Assembly: GCA_002887195.1 (NCBI GenBank)
Contig: PJAB01000382.1
Coordinates: 1-28,258, forward strand
Direction: 5' to 3'
Length of the DNA: 28,258 nucleotides
Source: Chrysochromulina parva
Lineage: Eukaryota; Haptophyta; Prymnesiales; Chrysochromulinaceae
The notes below the pieces were generated by a model. The model saw nothing but the letters and a program-made list of their open reading frames with translations, ran no database searches and was not told the DNA's origin. Below, piece by piece: positions 23,335-28,258 of this stretch (its first letter is position 1; every line of letters begins with the position of its first letter). The position numbers were made by a program, and so were the translations under genes.

Positions 23335-26300
23335 ATGGCCGACCTCGACGACGAGATCGCCAAAGCCCAGCAGCAGCGGGCGCGAGGCACCGGCTTCGCG
23401 CAGCTCGCTGAGGACGACGAGCTGTACCAGAAGGACCGGGTCTCCGGCTTCGAAACCTCCATCGCCGCGGGCGACGACGCCGAGGACGATGGCGAGGAGC
23501 CGATCGCCAAGCGCTCGACGTTCACCGCGCCGCGGCACCTGCTCGACGTGCCTCAGCAGGAGTCGGAGGATCCGCTCGCGGGCGTCCGCACGTCGAATCG
23601 GATCGCGGACCGCGAGGACGAGTACCACGCGCGCCGGCAGCGCGTGCTCTCGCCCTCACGCGTCGACGCTTTCGCCATGGGCGACCAGACGCCCGACCCG
23701 TCGGTGCGCACGTACCGCGATGTGATGGCTGAGCAGCAGGTGGCGCGTGAGCGAGAGGAGCTCCGCAAGAAGCTCAAGGAGCGGGAGGAGGCGGCCGCGG
23801 AGGAGGCGGCGGCCGCGGGCGGGGACGCGGCCGCCGCCAAGAAGCGCCGCCGCTGGGACCTGCCCGCCGCCGCGCCCGGGGTCGCCGCGCTCGAAGATCC
23901 GAGTAAGAAGAAGGTGAGTCGATGGGACAACGTAGCGACGCCCGCGCCTCAGGGGAGCCGCTGGGATGCGACGCCGACGCCCGGGCGGGAGGTGGGTGGG
24001 GCCGCCAGCGCGGTCGGCGGATCGAAATGGGACGCGACGCCCACCCCTGGACGCGTCGTCGATGCGTCCAAGTGGGACGCGACGCCGACGCCGGGGCGCG
24101 TTGTGGTCACATCCAAGTGGGATGCGACGCCGACGCCGGGCCGCGTCGCGGAGGCATCGAAGTGGGACGCGACGCCCACTCCTGGCCGCGTCGCGGAGGC
24201 ATCCAAGTGGGACGCGACGCCCACTCCTGGCCGCGTCGTGGAGGCATCCAAGTGGGACGCGACGCCGACGCCGGGGCGTGCTCCGGGCGTGACGGGCGTA
24301 GCCGTCGCGTCGAAGTGGGATGCAACGCCGACGCCGGGGCGTGCTCCGGGCGTGGGCGGCGCGGCGGCGGGCGGTTCGCGCTGGGATGCGACGCCGACGC
24401 CGGGCCGTGTGGATGCGGCGGGCGGCTCGCGCTGGGATGCGACGCCGACGCCCGGCCGCGCCGACGCGGGTGCCGCGGCGGGCTCGCGCTGGGACAGTAC
24501 ACCGACACCGGGCCGTGTGGAGGGCGCGGGGGGCGTCAATGCCACGCCCGGGCGCAATCGATGGGACGAGACGCCCACGCCGGGACGCGCTGCAGCGGGC
24601 AGCTCGTGGGACGTGACGCCGGCCGTTGGCAGCGTAGCAGCAGCAGCAGCGGCGGCGGCGCCCAAGTCGAGATGGGATGAGACTCCTGCCAATTTAGGAG
24701 CGACGCCGCAGGGCCTTGCGCTCGGCACGACGCCGCTCGGCATCTCGATGACGCCCGGCGCGACGCCCGCCGGCCCGATCGACGCGCAGACGCCCAACGT
24801 GTACGCGGCCATGGGCCGCGGCTTTGGGACGGAGATGGGGAGGCTGAGTGACATGACGCCCGAGGCGATGCAGCAGATGCGATGGGCGAGCGAGATCGAA
24901 GCTCGGAATCGGCCGTTGACGGACGAGGATCTGGATGCAATGCTCCCTCCCGAGGGCTTCAAGATTCTCAAGCCGCCCGACAGCTACGTGCCGCTGCGCA
25001 CGCCCGCTCGCAAGCTCATGGCCACGCCTACCCCCGGCCCGGGCGCGACGCCGCTCTACTCCCTGCCGTCCGAGCAGAGCCTCTCGCTCGGCTCGGACGT
25101 GCCCGCGACGCCCGCCGGCCTGCCGTTTGTGAAGCCGGAGGACTATCAGTTCTTCGCGCCTCTGCTGCGCGAGGACGAGGAGACGGAGGATATGAGTGCC
25201 GACGAGGCGCGCGAGCGCAAGATCATGAAGCTGCTGCTCAAGGTCAAGAACGGCACGCCGCCCATGCGCAAGCAGGCGCTGCGCCAACTCACGGACAAGG
25301 CGCGCGAGTTTGGGGCGGGGCCGCTCTTCAACCACATCCTGCCGCTGCTCATGTCGCCCACGCTCGAGGACCAGGAGCGCCACCTGCTCGTCAAGGTGAT
25401 CGACCGCGTGCTGTACAAGCTCGACGACCTGGTGCGCCCGTACGTGCACAAGATCCTCGTCGTGATCGAGCCGTTGCTCATCGACGAGGACTACTATGCG
25501 CGCGTCGAAGGGCGGGAGATCATCTCGAACCTCTCCAAGGCCGCCGGCCTCGCCACCATGATCGCCACGATGCGCCCGGATATCGACAACGTGGACGAGT
25601 ACGTGCGCAACACGACGGCGCGCGCATTCTCGGTGGTCGCGTCCGCGCTCGGCGTGCCCGCGCTGCTCCCCTTTTTACGTGCCGTGTGCCAGTCCAAGAA
25701 GAGCTGGCAGGCGCGCCACACGGGCATCAAGATCGTGCAGCAGATCTCGATCCTGCTCGGCTGCTCCGTGCTGCCGCACCTGCGCCCGCTCGTCGAGATC
25801 ATCGAGGCTGGCCTGCAGGATGAGCAGCAGAAGGTGCGCACGATCACCGCGCTCTCGCTCGCCGCGCTCGCCGAGGCGGCGACCCCGTACGGCATCGAGG
25901 CCTTCGACTCGGTCCTCAAGCCTCTGTGGAAGGGCATCCGGCAGCACCGCGGCAAGGGCCTCGCCGCCTTCCTCAAGGCGATCGGCTTCATCATCCCCCT
26001 CATGGACGCCCAGTACGCCAACTACTACACGCGCGAGGTCGTGCTCATCCTGCTGCGCGAGTTCGCCTCGCCCGACGAGGAGATGAAGAAGATCGTGCTC
26101 AAGGTGGTCAAGCAGTGCGTCGCGACCGAGGGCGTGTCGCCGCAGTACGTGCGCGATGAGATCCTGCCCGACTTTTTCCGCCACTTTTGGGTGCGCCGCA
26201 TGGCGCTCGACCGGCGGAACTACCGCGCGCTCGTGGAGACGACCGAGGAGCTCGCAAACAAGGTGGGAGCCTCGGAGATTATCACGCGCATCGTCGAGGA

Positions 26301-27651
26301 CCTCAAGGACGAGAGCGAGCCGTACCGCAAGATGGTCATGGAGACGATTGAGAAGGTCATCAGCAAGCTCTCGGCCGCGGACATCGACCAACGGCTCGAG
26401 GAGCAGCTCGTCGACGGCATACTCTTCTCGTTCCAGGAGCAGACGAGCGAGGACACGGCTGTGATGCTCAACGGCTTCGGCACGATCGTGCACGCCCTCG
26501 GCGCACGCACCAAGCCGTACCTGCCCCAGATCTGCGGCACCATCAAGTGGCGGCTCAACAACAAGTCGGCGAATGTGCGCCAGCAGGCGGCCGATCTGGT
26601 GGCGCGTATCGCGAGCGTGATGCGCACCTGCCACGAGGAGCAGCTCATGGGACACCTGGGCGTCGTGCTGTACGAGTACTTGGGCGAGGAGTACCCCGAC
26701 GTGCTCGGCTCCATCTTGGGCGCGCTCAAGGCGATCGTGAACGTGATCGGCATGAGCAAGATGACGCCGCCCATCAAGGACTTGCTCCCCCGCCTCTCGC
26801 CCATCCTCAAGAACCGTCACGAGGTCGTGCAGGAGAACTGCATCGACCTCGTCGGGCGCATCGCCGACCGCGGCGCCGAGTTCGTCTCTGCCAAGGAGTG
26901 GATGCGAATCTGCTTCGAGCTGCTCGATATGCTCAAGGCGCACAAGAAGGCGATCCGGCGCGCGACCGTCAACACGTTTGGGTACATTGCGAAGGCCATC
27001 GGGCCGCAGGACGTGCTCGCGACCCTGCTCCAGAACCTCAAGGTGCAGGAGCGCCAGAACCGCGTGTGCACGACGGTGGCCATCGCCATCGTCGCAGAGA
27101 CCTGCTCGCCGTTCACCGTGCTGCCCGGCCTCATGAACGAGTACCGCATCCCCGAGCTGAACGTACAGAACGGCGTACTCAAGAGCCTCTCGTTCCTCTT
27201 CGAGTACATCGGCGAGATGGGCAAAGATTACGTGTACGCGCTCGTGCCCCTCCTCGAGGACGCCCTCATGGATCGGGATCTCGTGCATCGGCAGACGGCA
27301 TGCACCACGGTGAAGCACATGGCGCTCGGTACCGTCGGGCTCGGCGTCGAGGATGCGATGGTCCACCTGCTCAATCTCGTGTGGCCGAACATTTTCGAAT
27401 CATCTCCCCACGTGATCAATGCGGTCATGGAAGCGATCGAGGGCATGCGCTGCTGCCTCGGGCCGACGCGCGTGCTGCAGTACGTGCTGCAAGGGCTCTT
27501 CCACCCCGCGCGCAAGGTGCGCGAGGTCTATTGGAAGGTCTACAACAACCTGTACATTGGCGCCCAGCCCGCGCTCGTACCCTGCTACCCGCGCATTGGC
27601 GACGACGTGCTCAACAAGTATGAGCGTACGGAGCTCGAGCTCTTCTTGTGA
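23335..27651 (+). CDS. SF3B1: Splicing factor 3B subunit 1 (U2 snRNP), 1438 aa, intronless
   Basis: The complete frame runs from [14 protein letters not shown] to [12 protein letters not shown]3B1 is the HEAT-repeat scaffold of SF3b that clamps the branch-site/U2 duplex in the spliceosome. The N-terminal ~200 residues include ULM-like basic-RWD motifs ([18 protein letters not shown]). Residues ~204-420 hold about twelve WDxTPTPGR repeats. The p14/SF3B6-binding region follows ([16 protein letters not shown], ~545-562), then the HEAT domain from about 610 to the end, nearly colinear with human SF3B1 (e.g. [39 protein letters not shown]). Residues equivalent to human R625, H662, K666 and K700, mutated in leukaemia, are all conserved here (R758, H795, K799, K833). 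It is longer than the 1304-aa human protein, mainly through the TPGR array. Identification is essentially certain. Confidence 0.98.
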   Translation: MADLDDEIAKAQQQRARGTGFAQLAEDDELYQKDRVSGFETSIAAGDDAEDDGEEPIAKRSTFTAPRHLLDVPQQESEDPLAGVRTSNRIADREDEYHARRQRVLSPSRVDAFAMGDQTPDPSVRTYRDVMAEQQVAREREELRKKLKEREEAAAEEAAAAGGDAAAAKKRRRWDLPAAAPGVAALEDPSKKKVSRWDNVATPAPQGSRWDATPTPGREVGGAASAVGGSKWDATPTPGRVVDASKWDATPTPGRVVVTSKWDATPTPGRVAEASKWDATPTPGRVAEASKWDATPTPGRVVEASKWDATPTPGRAPGVTGVAVASKWDATPTPGRAPGVGGAAAGGSRWDATPTPGRVDAAGGSRWDATPTPGRADAGAAAGSRWDSTPTPGRVEGAGGVNATPGRNRWDETPTPGRAAAGSSWDVTPAVGSVAAAAAAAAPKSRWDETPANLGATPQGLALGTTPLGISMTPGATPAGPIDAQTPNVYAAMGRGFGTEMGRLSDMTPEAMQQMRWASEIEARNRPLTDEDLDAMLPPEGFKILKPPDSYVPLRTPARKLMATPTPGPGATPLYSLPSEQSLSLGSDVPATPAGLPFVKPEDYQFFAPLLREDEETEDMSADEARERKIMKLLLKVKNGTPPMRKQALRQLTDKAREFGAGPLFNHILPLLMSPTLEDQERHLLVKVIDRVLYKLDDLVRPYVHKILVVIEPLLIDEDYYARVEGREIISNLSKAAGLATMIATMRPDIDNVDEYVRNTTARAFSVVASALGVPALLPFLRAVCQSKKSWQARHTGIKIVQQISILLGCSVLPHLRPLVEIIEAGLQDEQQKVRTITALSLAALAEAATPYGIEAFDSVLKPLWKGIRQHRGKGLAAFLKAIGFIIPLMDAQYANYYTREVVLILLREFASPDEEMKKIVLKVVKQCVATEGVSPQYVRDEILPDFFRHFWVRRMALDRRNYRALVETTEELANKVGASEIITRIVEDLKDESEPYRKMVMETIEKVISKLSAADIDQRLEEQLVDGILFSFQEQTSEDTAVMLNGFGTIVHALGARTKPYLPQICGTIKWRLNNKSANVRQQAADLVARIASVMRTCHEEQLMGHLGVVLYEYLGEEYPDVLGSILGALKAIVNVIGMSKMTPPIKDLLPRLSPILKNRHEVVQENCIDLVGRIADRGAEFVSAKEWMRICFELLDMLKAHKKAIRRATVNTFGYIAKAIGPQDVLATLLQNLKVQERQNRVCTTVAIAIVAETCSPFTVLPGLMNEYRIPELNVQNGVLKSLSFLFEYIGEMGKDYVYALVPLLEDALMDRDLVHRQTACTTVKHMALGTVGLGVEDAMVHLLNLVWPNIFESSPHVINAVMEAIEGMRCCLGPTRVLQYVLQGLFHPARKVREVYWKVYNNLYIGAQPALVPCYPRIGDDVLNKYERTELELFL
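23956..24592 (+). repeat. WD-TPTPGR coding repeat array in SF3B1
   Basis: About twelve copies of (S)(K/R)WDxTPTPGR with spacers of 4 to 11 residues. Copies 2-6 are 45 bp apart and nearly identical in DNA (tgggacgcgacgcc...), indicating tandem expansion. In animals such TP motifs are phosphorylated in active spliceosomes and bind NIPP1-type FHA domains, while the W-containing parts act as ligands of UHM domains such as in U2AF65. Confidence 0.9.
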
Positions 27652-27944
27652 GGCGAGGGCAGCAGCGAGAGGCGAGAGGGGCGGCTCGAAGGGGCGGCCG
27701 AGGTGCGCCGGGGCGAGCGCGGGGCCTGATCGAACGAGGACGGCGCGGAGCGACTGAGCAGCGACAGAGGAGCGAGCGGGAGAGCCGTGTGCAGAACTCG
27801 CGTCCGGCGCCCGCCGCGCGCATGCGTGTGGTCGTGTTTATAAGCGAACTCAACGACGCGAGCGTTTCATTTTTGTCAACTTTTACTTTGCCTGGTAAGT
27901 TTCGCCGGAACTTTTTGTCCGCGCCAATTAGTAAAAATAGGCAC
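27652..27944. promoter_or_regulatory. SF3B1 3' flank and promoter of the last gene
   Basis: A very GC-rich stretch to about 27835 is followed by TATAAG at 27839-27844 and an AT-richer leader before the ATG at 27945. The TATA-like element is about 100 bp upstream of the ATG. Confidence 0.5.
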
Positions 27945-28258
27945 ATGGGCACCTCCAACTCGAAGGGCTCCTCCACCTCGACAGAGGCCAGCACGATTCG
28001 CGCTGTGCTCCGCCGAGTCCTCCGCCGAGTCCTCCGAGGAGCTCGAACTCCGACGAGCCGCAACTTGCTCGCCGGCGGCCTCGGCGGGCCGCCCACGGCC
28101 CAGTCGCAGACGATCTTCACGAGCGGCGCCGCCGCCAAACCGAACCCCTACTTTGACGTTGAGACGCTGCTCGCGTCGGTGGAGAGCGGCGCGATCGCGG
28201 CGGTGAAGGGCACCTGGCTCGTCGGCCTGCACAAGCGCGGCGGCCGCCTCTCGCGCCG
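27945..28258 (+). CDS. Unknown protein, 5' part only (104 codons, runs off the window)
   Basis: The frame from ATG at 27945 stays open to the window end. It begins MGTSNSKGSSTSTEAST, a plausible N-myristoylation signal (Gly2, Ser6, Lys7). An Arg/Leu repeat follows (VLRRVLRRVLRG, from the 12-bp unit ctccgccgagtc), then ordered sequence NPYFDVETLLASVESGAIAAVKGTWLVGLHKRGGRLSR. The last segment looks like a conserved domain start, but I cannot name the family. If myristoylated, the protein would sit on a membrane face. The start is supported by the preceding TATA-like element. Confidence 0.6.
   Translation, partial: MGTSNSKGSSTSTEASTIRAVLRRVLRRVLRGARTPTSRNLLAGGLGGPPTAQSQTIFTSGAAAKPNPYFDVETLLASVESGAIAAVKGTWLVGLHKRGGRLSR
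28006..28032 (+). repeat. 12-bp coding repeat encoding LRRV
   Basis: The unit ctccgccgagtc occurs twice, with a third partial copy, giving VLRRVLRRVLRG near the N-terminus of the partial protein. Confidence 0.7.

Noticed and set aside
21875..23725. 616-codon plus-strand frame overlapping the 867-aa gene and the start of SF3B1
   Set aside because: It conflicts with the clear SF3B1 start, crosses the promoter space, and its product is repeat shadow and Arg-rich low complexity.
25675..27366. 563-codon frame antisense to SF3B1
   Set aside because: It is a shadow of a highly conserved HEAT domain; its His/Leu/Asp-rich composition is typical of reverse reading of GC-rich coding DNA.

Overview
The window is eukaryotic nuclear DNA: GC-rich and gene-dense, with a complete SF3B1 spliceosome subunit, GT-AG introns, TATA-like promoters and large Ala-rich coiled-coil proteins. 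The ribonuclease-inhibitor-type LRR protein with near-identical 28-residue units, and an N-terminal signal-plus-transit-like leader on a DEAD-box protein, fit a secondary-plastid microalga. A haptophyte is my best guess, but this is inference and no marker gene settles it.

Layout: (1) 1-1667, 3' part of an LRR gene (+), then a stray LRR unit at 1739-1819. (2) 2101-9258, a giant minus-strand gene with ARM-like repeats, IQ motifs, a very long Ala-rich helical region and two EF-hands. It shares a ~150-bp divergent promoter with (3) 9406-11028, a plus-strand coiled-coil protein. (4) 11172-11711, a free-standing W2 (eIF5/eIF2B-epsilon-type) domain. (5) 12017-13072, a KCTD-like BTB/T1 protein with one intron. 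(6) 13377-17756, a minus-strand five-exon gene encoding a Ded1/DDX3-type DEAD-box helicase fused in frame to a Nit1-type nitrilase. (7) 18426-20190, a minus-strand five-exon GOLD-domain/coiled-coil gene. (8) 20468-23071, a minus-strand low-complexity protein with an IQ-like motif, divergent from (9) 23335-27651, intronless SF3B1. (10) 27945-28258, the 5' end of an unknown plus-strand gene with a possible N-myristoylation signal.

The most unusual signal is in the introns. Nine introns can be placed by protein homology and frame. Most are built from short tandem units containing CTGATTGC or a close variant on the transcribed strand, a motif I do not see arrayed in exons or intergenic DNA here. 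At least three introns are bounded by direct repeats of exon sequence (39, 18 and 17 bp) whose spacing equals the intron length, as expected if they arose by tandem duplication of coding sequence. A fourth carries a fresh-looking 77-bp duplication of its 3' splice site. CTGAT matches a branch-site consensus, and SF3B1, the branch-site recognition factor encoded in the same window, has an enlarged array of WD-TPTPGR motifs. Linking these two facts is speculation.

There is no operon-like logic; neighbours look functionally unrelated apart from shared promoter spaces. All functions are assigned from sequence motifs alone.
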